Origin: Sipunculus nudus
Lineage: Eukaryota; Annelida; Sipuncula; Golfingiida; Sipunculidae
Reading direction: 5' to 3'
Assembly (NCBI GenBank): GCA_026874595.1
Contig: CM049309.1
Location: 55,913,926-55,977,925, forward strand
Length of the DNA stretch: 64,000 bases
Positions 45,906 to 56,352 of this stretch are shown one piece after another. Position 1 is the stretch's first letter; every line of letters begins with the position of its first letter. The notes under the pieces were generated by a model. The model searched no databases, was not told the origin of the DNA, and saw only the letters and a program-made list of their open reading frames with translations. Position numbers and translations under genes: made by a program.

Positions 45906-47242
45906 TTTAGCTCAGCTGACTGTAAGTCATCTGAGCTATAGCGATCACTCTTTGTACGTCGTCCGTCCGGCCATCCGGCCGTCTGTCCGTTAATAAGGTA
46001 CAAATTGTAACCACAGGACCTGGAATCTCCTACCTTTACATCCAGAGAAGTCTTTGAAAAATCTCCTTGGAAACCTGGAATTAGGTCTCTGATACCCATA
46101 TTCTTCCAGCTATTGGGCTGCGAAGTGTTTCATCAGTTTCTGCAGACTGATGGCACCAGTTTTTTTTTTTTTCGATTTTTTTACGATTTTTTTTTTTTCT
46201 CTTTTTTTGAGACCTCAAGAGATGCCGTCATCTGTTAACAGGGCACAAATCGTAACCGCTGGACCTGGAATCTTCTTACGTTACACCAGAGAGGTCCATG
46301 AAAAGTCTTATTGGAAACCTGGAATTAGGTCTCTGTTACCCATATTCTTCGCATATATACGCATTTTTATCTTTATTTTTGAGACCTTCAAAGATGTGGT
46401 CGTCTTTTAACAGGGCACAAATCATAACTATTTGACCTGAAATCTTTTTTCTTGACATCCTGGGAGGTCCATAAAAACTCCATGGAAATTAGGTCTCTGT
46501 TACCCATAGCCTCCGAGCTATTTTACTCTGAGCTAAATTCAACTAAAAATTTGATAAAAAAAAGCTCCAGTATCTGAACAACTATTGCATTGATAACCAT
46601 GATTCTTTGCATGCATATTCATCATGGAGTGTTTCATCAGTTCTTGCGGACTGGTGGCACCACCTTAATTTTAAAATTTTAAACATTTTTTTTCTCTATT
46701 TATGAGACCTTCAAAGATGCGGTCGTCCCTAAACAGGACTCAAATTGTAACCATTGGTCCTAGAATCTTCAAACTTGACATCCAGGGAGATATATAAAAA
46801 GTCGCCTTGGAAACGTGAATTTAGGTCTCTGTTACCCATACTTTCTCAGCTATGGGGCTTATAAGCACCCCTCAGAATAAAAAATTGAAAATTTGAAACC
46901 AAAGTAGGGCACAAATCATAACCATGGTGCCCAGAATCTTCTAACTTGACATCCTGAGAGTTCCTCAAAAGTTCTTCCCAGAAACCTGGGGTCACAGTGA
47001 CCTATATTCTCAGAGTTATGGGGTATGTTTGAGCACCCCAGAAATAATGCAAAATACACACATGCCAGATTCCTCATGAAAGGCTGGTTGGATTGTCATC
47101 AGATTTGTTGTGCTTATAGGTCTTGATGAACTTAAGCTTATATGCATGAACAGTGATGCTACCTATCTTAATTAGTTGTCTGTGCGAGGACATATTATCA
47201 ACATGTCAGTCGGCTGAGCGTCATGAGCCATGGGCACTTGTT
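45906..47242 (+). repeat. Repeat family A copy
   Basis: Starts TTTTTAGCTCAGCTGACTGT with GTCATCTGAGCTATAGCG, has a CCGTCCGGCCATCCGGCCGT-type core, and ends AGTCGGCTGAGCGTCATGAG, then CCATGGGCACTTGTT. ~330-bp internal units ('ggaccttga-ttaggtctctgttacccata'). Confidence 0.88.
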
Positions 47243-48960
47243 ATTAGCTGACTGAAAGTCATCTGATCTATCCATAGCGATGGATCTTTGTCGATATCTG
47301 TCTGTCCATCCGTCTGTTAACAGGCCAGAAACCTAACCGTAAGACCCATGGATTTCAGAACTTCACATATTGACAAATCTTGATAGGTGCTTTTGTAGAA
47401 ACATTCAATTGAAAACATTTTTCAGCAGTAAATTCACTAACGAAAGCCTGAATTTCTGGGTAACGGCATAATGGATTGGCTTGAAATTGTGAATGCCAAT
47501 TGAAGAACATTTGACTGTTGCAGAAGACTAATGGTGCCACCGGTATTTTTTTCAGGAATTTTTTACGCTTCTTTTCTTGGAATTTTTGGAATAGCATTGT
47601 AACCACCGGTGCCAACTGTAACAAGACACAAATCATATCTGTTGAACCCGGAAAGTTCAAACTTTACATGCTCAGAGATCAGCTGATGAGATTTTGTATG
47701 TAAATAGATCTTGGAGAACTTTAACTGCAGTAGCAGGCTAGAGGTGCCACCTGCAATCTATATATTTGTAAAGGCATTTTTACTTGTAATTTTGAGGATG
47801 AAAGTTTACAATTATTGTACCAGACTTCAACAGGGTTGTTATCGCATGTCCCAAGGAGTTAAAAAAAAACTTCACGAGATAGGTCGTTTGTTGAAACTGG
47901 AAAGTAGGTCATTGTTATCTATATTTTCTGAGTAATTGGGCTAATACCATTGTCCATTCGTTAACAAGACATGAATCATAGGCATAACCCTCAGAAGCTA
48001 ATGCCGGATTGCATGGATTTTCATGAAACTTCCAAATGCTAATTGATCTTCCATCATTTACACTGCCACAGTAGACAAATGGGACCATCTGCGATCTTTC
48101 TATTTTTACGTATATTGGGGGTGCGGCCTGTTAAGGGGCATCTACATATTTTAAAGCTATTCTTGCTGATTGAGCGTGAATTGAGTTTAATTATTTTAAA
48201 AAAAGTTGCCGTTTATTACGGTTCATATTTATGGAATTCCCTAATTAAGACGACTTCAAGCGCGTTTTGTCTGCTACTGAATATCTCAGGAATTGCTCGG
48301 CTCTTAGCGCCAGAATTGCAGGCCATATATACAGCGACTGGTAATTCAGTGTAAGCTGCAGGTACTGCCACTTGTGTTGACATAGTTTTAGTAAAAACTT
48401 GCTTTTCGACTTCTCTTATTGCATTGTTTGATCTTTGTGTTTGCTTATAAAATATATTGTTCATTACCAAATATTGGTCATTTGACTTTTGTATGAAAAT
48501 TACAAGTGGCGCCACTTATCTGACCTATTTTTTGTGAACTAATATTTTATATTTATTTTTATATCTAAATTGTGTGCATATTTAAGCTGCAGGTAGCACG
48601 CCTTTTCCTAAACTATAGCATTTTGCACTACGTTTTCATCGTTCCCATTGTTATGCACAGTTTTGCACAGATTCATGTAAGACCCCTCGGTCTCTTATTA
48701 AGAATGACAGACTACAGCCTCCAGTCTAATACTATGCAGGGCACAGACAGTAATCATTAGAACTAGGATGTTGAAACTTAACAATATTGTAGACTCTTCT
48801 TGTAAATCCAAAATTATGAGAAACATTTAGGTGCTATCACGCGCGATGCCTGAGAAACCAAACTTTATTGTCCTAATGACTTACTCGTATCCATTCTTGG
48901 CAGATTCTGCTTCTAACAAATCTTCTCAAATATTTATTACGACATGTTTCTCCTGGAACA
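47243..48960 (+). repeat. Repeat family A copy, head to tail with the previous one, 3' end lost
   Basis: Starts ATTAGCTGACTGAAAGTCAT right after the CTTGTT of the preceding copy, with 'tgtctgtccatccgtctgttaacagg' broken across the core. Family vocabulary fades after about 48100, although AGTGGCGCCACTT is still present at 48507. No 3' terminus is seen, so the right boundary is approximate. Confidence 0.6.
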
Positions 48961-49428
48961 TGACTTAAGCTGCTTGTCCACTTGTGCGGATACGGATGCG
49001 ACTAAAATCGCACAAGGAAATAAGAAAAGACTGTGTCCATTTAGGCGATGCGGCTGCGGATACGTTTTTGCCAACCGAACCATGTAGTGACGGGTATGGA
49101 AACGCATGCGAAAACGTACAGGCTGAGTGCAATTTTGAAGAGTTCAACAAGCCTGTCACTCTTTTTTTAGTATTTCCTGAAAATGATGCTAATTACTCTT
49201 ATTTTTTTTTTCACTTTTTTTCAGCAGCACTTTTTTCATGAAATAATTCCGATATTTACTATTTCTCTCTTGCTTTAACAGTCAAATTAGAACAAGAATG
49301 GGACATTTTGCATTTTTTTTGTGTGCAAATGTCCAGAATGTGTCACAACATGTGAAAAATGTCCTTATACCCTCATTAATTGGGATGTGCACAATGTATA
49401 AATCTGACTTTTGGAATGATATGCGTCA

Positions 49429-49490
49429 ATATATATATATATACATATACATATATATATATAGATATATATATATATGTATATATATAC
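49429..49490. repeat. Interrupted (AT)n microsatellite
   Basis: AT run with ATAC and ATAG interruptions. Confidence 0.9.
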
Positions 49491-49539
49491 ACAATTGTGC
49501 TATGCAAAGCACACCTTTATTCAGTCTGTGATATGTGAT

Positions 49540-51053
49540 TAACAAGTGACCCATCGGTCATGACGCTCAGCCGACTGACATGTTGACAAGATGTTCTTGC
49601 ACAAGCAACTAATTGAGATAATGTAGGCCGCATCATAGTTCATGCATATTAGCTCAAGTTCATCAACACCCATATACACTCCAAATTTTATGACAATCCA
49701 ACCAGCCGTTCCTGAGAGATCTGGCAATTTGTGAGTATTTTGCATTTTTTTGGGGTCCTCAAACATGCCCCGTAACTCGGAGAATATACGTCACAGTGAC
49801 CTAATTTCAGGTTTCTAAGGAAATCGTTTGAGGAACTCTCAGGATGTCAAGTTAGAAGATTCTAGGTCCAATGGTTATGATTTGTGCCTTGCTTTGGTAT
49901 CAAATTTTCATTTATTCTGAGGGGCTCTTATACGCCCCATAGCTTACAGAATATGGGTAACAGACACCTAATTTCAGGTTTCCAAGAAGACTTTTCATGG
50001 ACCTCCCTGGATTTCAAGTTGGAAGATTCTAGGTACAGTGGTTATGATTAAGTGCCTTGCTTTGGTATCAAATTTTCAATTATTCTGGAGAGTGCTTATA
50101 AGCCCAACAGCTTGGAGAATATGGGTAACAGAGACCTAAGTTTCGAAAAAGACTTTTCATGGACTTCCCGTGATGTCAAGTTGGGAATTCCGAGGTCCAG
50201 TGATTACGTTCTGTGCCCTGTTGACAGGAGACCACATCTTTAAAGGCCTCAAGAATAGAGGAAAAAAATCTGTAAAAATAAAAAAACAGATGTTCATATC
50301 TTTAAAGGTCTCAAAAATAGAGAAAAAAATTCGAAAAAAAGCCCGAACAAATCCATGTAGCGCCATCAAACTGCAGGAACTGATGAAACACTCCATGATC
50401 AATATGCATGCAAAGAATCATGGTGATTAATGCATTAGTTGTTCAGATAATTGAGCTTTTGAATAAAATTTTGCATTATTCTGGGGGCTACTTAGGAGCA
50501 TATTGGAGGATATGGGTAACAGAGACCTATTTTCGGGTTTCGTTGGAGACGTTTCATGGACCTTCAAGGATATAAAGTTGAAAGGTCCAGTGATTACGAT
50601 TTGTGTCCTGTTAACAGATGACCACATCTTTAAAGGTCTCAAAAACAGAGAAAATAAAATTGTAAAAAAAAAATCGAAAAAATACAGGTGGCTCCACCAG
50701 TCTGCAGAAATTGATGAAACACTCCATGATCAATATCCATGCAAAGAATCATGGTGATCAATGCATTAGTTGTTCAGATACTTGAGCTTTTGTATCAAAT
50801 TTTCCATTATTCTGGGGGTACTTCGGAGCCCAATAGCTCGGAGGATATGGATAACAGAGACTTAAATTCAGGTTTCTTAGGAGATTTTCCACGGAATTAC
50901 CTGGTTGTCAAGTTAGAAGATTCTAGGTCCAGTGCATGGTTACGATTTGTGCCCTGTTAACGGACGGACGGACAGACAGACGGACAGCTAGACGGACGAC
51001 GGACAAAGGGAGATTGCTATAGCTCAGATGACTTTCAGTCAGCTGAGCTAAAA
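49540..51053 (-). repeat. Repeat family A, complete minus-strand copy
   Basis: The left edge AACAAGTGACCCATCGGTCA with GACGCTCAGCCGACTG is the inverted 3' terminus. The right edge reads, inverted, TTAGCTCAGCTGACTGAAAG with AGTCATCTGAGCTATAG. The core (50963-51005) is a (ACGG/ACAG)n tetranucleotide tract. Internal units of about 290-330 bp. This is the cleanest full-length copy, 1514 bp. Confidence 0.9.
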
Positions 51054-51389
51054 AATCGGGAATTTACGCTAATTTTACACTATTTTCACTCTTTTATTTC
51101 AAAGACGTTTACTCTTTTTCCCCGGTTCACTTACTCTTTTTTTCGATTATTTACCTTTGGCAGGCCTGGGTGAAAGACCTTAAACCACACTAACAAATAT
51201 GATGGACACACACAAAAACGTATCCGCATACGTATCCGCACCGCACTGGCACCGCATCCGTACAAAACGTGGACACACAGCTAGACTGGCCTCCGCCGAA
51301 TGCCTTAAAGTAATAATAACTCGTGACCACGACAAACGATCGACATGCCTCCCGCCGTGAAATTTACATTTTATTGAAATTAACTCTAA

Positions 51390-51762
51390 GGGTGATTTTC
51401 CATGTTCGCGACAGAAACTGCCGCGCGTCAAACGAATGCGTTTGTCGCGCGGCCAGTCCTTTTCCATGTGAGCGTTTTTTTTATGCGTTTGCCGCGTGGC
51501 AATCGCATGCCTTCCTAACACAGCTGAACGGACTTCAACATACGAGTACGATGAATCCCACATGTGACGTCATTAAGGCGGAATTTTTGCCGCGCGGCAA
51601 ACGCAGAAATCCAGCACTGCTGGATTCCAAAACTGACGCGTGTGTTTGCCGCGCGGCAATCGCATACATGGAAATAGCACATGACTTTTTAACTGGTTGG
51701 ATTTTCGCCGCGCGGCAGCCGCGCGCCAAACGCTCGCAAAACGAGTACATGGAAAAGCGCCC
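51390..51762. mobile_element. Harbinger-like MITE with GC-rich palindromes
   Basis: The ends are inverted (GGGTGATTTTCCATGT left; ACATGGAAAAGCGCCC right) and flanked by TAA on both sides (51387-51389 and 51763-51765). Inside, TTGCCGCGCGGCAA-type palindromes with AACGCA or ATCGCA neighbours recur about six times in 300 bp. 373 bp, non-coding; the GC content is far above its surroundings. Confidence 0.85.
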
Positions 51763-51986
51763 TAATGTCAAAACCCCGGAGCTGAAATGAACATTTCTTG
51801 CCGCGAACGACTGTTCTAGACCAGATGTGACACGTAAAATGTACAAAATGACGTATTGAAATGTGACATGTCTGTCCAGGCACCGACCACCTGCATGTAT
51901 TTCTGTGAAGTCGGATGCTTATATTACTCTACGCCGTTTTGACTTTTAAAAAATATCGCGGAATATATCGGGCTGTTATAAATTAC

Positions 51987-52108
51987 TTTAAATAATTGTT
52001 CGACAGAACCAGTCTCGAAATTCGTTGCATGTCGACATACTTTTCAAGAAAATCGCCGTCAGCATAGTATGAACACGGGGAATGATCTTTTTCGGATATA
52101 TCGGTCAT
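51987..52108 (-). CDS. Possible first exon of an unidentified minus-strand gene
   Basis: An ATG at 52108 opens a 40-codon frame (MTDISEKDHSPCSYYADGDF...) with coding-like composition. It runs either to a donor-like AAA|gtaatt or to a TAA two codons later. It lies about 470 bp beyond the stop of the PHF24-like gene, on the same strand. No partner exon was found to the left, where repeats dominate. It may be a real short exon, part of a 3' UTR, or chance. Confidence 0.2.
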
Positions 52109-52574
52109 CTTGTCGCGTTTTCGGCCATGAGATCTTCCAAAACGGCAGACAAGGCGCTTAATATTTAATATTTGCCATAAGACCGTTTTAAACTTGATTC
52201 TTGATAATAGATACATGAGTCTTCTAAGTTATAGAAAAACAAATATATATATGCATGTCACCACACAATTGGGTACTGAGTGTTATAATCTGTTCGCATA
52301 TAACACTGTTCATATTATTTCTGTCGGAACTCTTCCTCCTCATTTGGACTGCAACATTCATCAGAGCTCGCATTCGAGCGTCTCGGAGTACTGATATGTG
52401 TGATGGAAAAAGTTTTATCCAAACTATTACTCGTGTAAAAATAAATCAATATAAATAAAAACCACTTGAAAAACAAAATATTTAAGTGGTTCAGATCAGT
52501 TCCCTGACAGATGCATTGTGATTGGTCCGTAAGAATTGGTTGTCTGACGCGCCACCTAGCGGAGGATGCTGCAG

Positions 52575-55500
52575 TCAGTGACACGTGAAGATGGATCTGT
52601 TTGGTCGTGAACAAATGAGGTACAGAGCTTGGTCCTTGATAAAGTCATCCCACGTGATCACTCTGAAAATAAATAAATGGTTGATATAAAATGTTTGTGT
52701 GACAGAAAAGTATATCTCACTTGAAGGTTAATTGTTCCCCTTCCGAGGTCTTAGTTCTTACAGGCATACCTGTCTGAATATTTTGGAAATATCTTTCGAA
52801 ATAGAGATTAGCCTTACAACTGCACCATGCGACAAGCCCACAGTGGTCACCATTATGACAGTATCAGACCCGACATGTCTGACAGCTTGGAATGTCGCTC
52901 ATGCTAGAAACAGTAATTTAAAACCCAACGAAAATGTGCTAAATGTACATTAAGTTTGTGAAAGACTCCCCATGACATTCATAGCAAACAGAACCATATC
53001 TGGTTAAATTTCTGAACGCTCTTTCGAGCGGGGTTTTGAGGTCAGTATAATACACTGAGAGACCCTTTATTACTGGTATCATAAGAAGAAGATAACTGGT
53101 GTCAGCAAGCAGAATTAACAAGGTAGCCCTGTGTTTCTGGTGTCAGCAGATAGAAAGAACAGGGTAGCTCCGCATTACTTGGGTCAGCAGGTAGAAATAA
53201 CAAGGAAGTCCCGTGAATCTGCTGTCAACAGACAGAAATAACACGGTAGCCCCTTGTTGTGTCAGCGGGGAATTAAAAAGATATCTCTGTGTTACTGGTG
53301 TCAGCAGGCAGAAATAACAAGGTAGCCCCGTGTTTCTGGTGTCAGCAGACAGAAAGAACAGTGTAGCTTGTGATACTTGTGTCAGCAGAGAAAAACAACA
53401 AGGTAGCCCCGTGTCACTAGCGTCGGCAGACAGATACAACAAAGAAGCCCCATGGATCTGGTGTAGCAGACAGAAATAAAAAAGGTAGCCCCGTGTTACT
53501 GGTGTCAGCAGGCAGAAATAAAAAGGTAGCCCCGTGATATTGATGTCAGCAGCCAGAAACAACAAGGTAGCCCCGACTTATGTCAGCAGACAGAAACAAC
53601 AAGATAGCCCCGTGTTACAAGTTTCAGCAAATAGAAATAAAAAAAAGCAGCCCGTGTTACTTGTGTCAGCAGAGAGAAATAAGAAGGTAGTCCCGTGAAT
53701 CTGGTGTCAGCAGACAGAAAAAACAAGGAAGCCCTGTGTTACTGCTGTCAGCAGACAGAAATAACAAGGAAGCCCTGTGTTACTGCTGTCAGCAGACAGA
53801 AATAACAAGGAAGCCCTGTGTTACTGCTGTCAGCAGACAGAAATAACAAGGAAGCCCTGTGTTACTGCTGTCAGCAGACAGAAATAACAAGGAAGCCCTG
53901 TGTTACTGCTGTCAGCAGACAGAAAAAACAAGGAAGCCCTGTGTTACTGCTGTCAGCAGACAGAAAAAACAAGGAAGCCCTGTGTTACTGCTGTCAGCAG
54001 ACAGAAATAACAAGGAAGCCCTGTGTTACTGCTGTCAGCAGACAGAAATAACAAGGAAGCCCTGTGTTACTGCTGTCAGCAGACAGAAATAACAAGGAAG
54101 CCCTGTGTTACTGCTGTCAGCAGACAGAAATAACAAGGAAGCCCTGTGTTACTGCTGTCAGCAGACAGAAATATTATGGTAGCCCCGTGATGCTGGTGTC
54201 AGAAGAAAAAACGACAAGGTAGCCCCGTATAACTGGAGTCAGCAGAATAGTATATTGTGCTCCCGTGTAACTGGTATTAGCCGGCATAAATAATGTTACC
54301 CTGTGTTCCTGGTATCAGCAGACATCAGCACTGACGACTGCTGCTCGACATGAAGGTTTAACGAGGAGCTGTCACGAAGCAGCGTCAGGGCCGGGGTGTC
54401 TGCGCCAGTCCTCTTGCTGCTGTAAACATGAAATGATATATCATCAATAAAACCTGCCTAAAATTAAACTGCCATCAAAGCCATTTAAAGGGACCTATAT
54501 TGATATACCAAATTTGTTAAATATTCTTGAAATATATGGTGACCCCACATAAGTCCGTGTGAAGGGATGCTTTTGCTCGAAAATGTTTTAAGCAGCTAAA
54601 ATGAACATATAGTGTGAGTTGATAAATATTTTATTGCAAATTATTATGCACCTCTAAGAGTCTTTATACATTATCTCCAGATGCCAATCCCAAAAGGGGT
54701 GTCACGTATGATACGCTGTTATTATAAAACGATTGTTTTTATAAAGACCTGTTATTATCGAAAACTTTCAGCTTCACCGCAGAAATGTGCACGTTGGTGT
54801 TGTAGTCATCTGAACCAGGTAAACACACTTCCAGTTGCTACTTGGAGAACCGGCTGTCATTGTAAGTAGCCAAGTAATATGATTGCGCAGGGAAAACTAT
54901 ATATTTCTGTCTGAAAATTCCTTTATATTTGTCTCAAGCGCTCCTTTAAATTCTTACATTTCTTCAGGAGTCTAATGGGAGTCCTGAAATTTATAATTTA
55001 CCTTAATATATAATATAATATTTTATGACTATTACATCTGTGAAATGCCGAAATGCCCCCCCCCCCCTTAATAACCTCTCTAACTCTACTCAATAATTCA
55101 TAAGTAATTCAGTCAACAGATATAGGGGATACCTGTCGTCTGGTTTACAGATGTGATCAAAGTGTTGGAACCAGTGCCGGTACGCCTTCTTTACTTCATA
55201 CTCGGATATCCTGCCATCACCGTTGTCATCGAACGTGCTGAACAGTTGCTTAGCAACAAGAACTTCTTTCTGTTTCAACAAACCAACCAACTCCATCTGT
55301 CGATAAATAAATTAACCCAATATGAGCTGTTAGGGTAATATGTCTTTTGAATAACATGGTGCATTCTGCAACATTCAACTTAACCTTAATATAAAATAAT
55401 TTTGATATTTGTTACTGGAAATCTGAGAAAACTTGATTGTATAATAATTGTTTTTATATTCTGGTCTCCGTACATTTCTTCTCTTAGCCTTGCGGGGATC

Positions 55501-56305
55501 CGCCTTAAAGGGGTTTCTTTCGCTGTTTTTGTCAGTTCTTTGTGGGTTTGTCTTAGCGGGCAACTATGGTGTTCACGCTAGTTCGTGTATCTAAACTGCA
55601 TTCAAATGAACTGAATATCCCTTCCGTGTTTCATTTATCTATTATGTTAAACTTATGTAATGTATAATTAAATTGTCATAAAATACGTGTTATTTTTGTT
55701 TGTGTTCTTCGGCTGTCTGCAAACGTAATCTGTGTATATATATACCTGTATTATATGTACGATATATTTGGGGACGGGGGGGGGGCAGTCAAATTTCATT
55801 TTAAGGATATAGAACAAGTTTCTTTTGTACTCTTCATTTTTTAGTAACTTAAAGAACTAGAAACTCCAGAAAGTGTATAAATAATTTCTTTATATATTTT
55901 CAACAATAATCTTTCAATTTTGCATCTCATATTGAGAAACTTTAGCATATGGTATATGTCAATTGCCTCCAGGGGCGTCAATATAGGGGGGATGGGGAGG
56001 GGGTATATAACCCCCTCTATTTTTTGGCAAGGGGGGATGGTCAATGTAATTATCAACCACACTATTCAGAGAATGATATTTATATATTGCAAATAAAATA
56101 TTTAGTTAATAGAATTATAGACTCTGGAACAATTTATGAGTTTACAATAAAATGTATATACCTAAACTGTTTTAGAATTAACTTATACTGGAAACATATT
56201 ACCTTATTTTCTAAAACATTATAATAAATTGATTGTGAAATATTTGAAATGTGATTAATATATATATATATATATATATATGAAATGTGTCATACAAAAG
56301 CTAAA

Positions 56306-56352
<47 letters not shown>

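Larger units (their letters stand above)
48969..51281. mobile_element. TIR element (Harbinger-like?) split by a family A insertion
   Basis: The left end reads GCTGCTTGTCCACTTGTG with GCGGATACGGATGCG; the right end, reverse complemented, reads GCTGTGTGTCCACGTTTTG with TACGGATGCGG. Subterminal GCGGATACGTTTTTG is present on both sides (near 49050 and 51215). Flanks are TAA on the left and TAG on the right, a possible degraded 3-bp TWA duplication. Family A occupies 49540-51053, leaving about 0.8 kb of element. No transposase. Confidence 0.6.

Noticed and set aside
48216-48515. 99-codon minus-strand frame
   Set aside because: Overlaps family A remnants (contains the TGGCGCCAC word) and shows no known motif.
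51323-51846. 155- and 103-codon frames in GC-rich sequence
   Set aside because: They cover the palindromic MITE; GC richness lowers stop frequency.
53818-54092. Repetitive 77-codon frames in two registers
   Set aside because: By-product of the 41-bp minisatellite; no start context, splice sites or conservation.
53708-54165. CRISPR-like regular array
   Set aside because: Units are contiguous tandem repeats without unique spacers, in a eukaryotic intron.
55375-55563. Basic open segment (PRKAKRRNV) as an extra PHF24-like exon
   Set aside because: No convincing acceptor-donor pair; exons 4 and 5 join in phase 0 and align with the family without an insertion.
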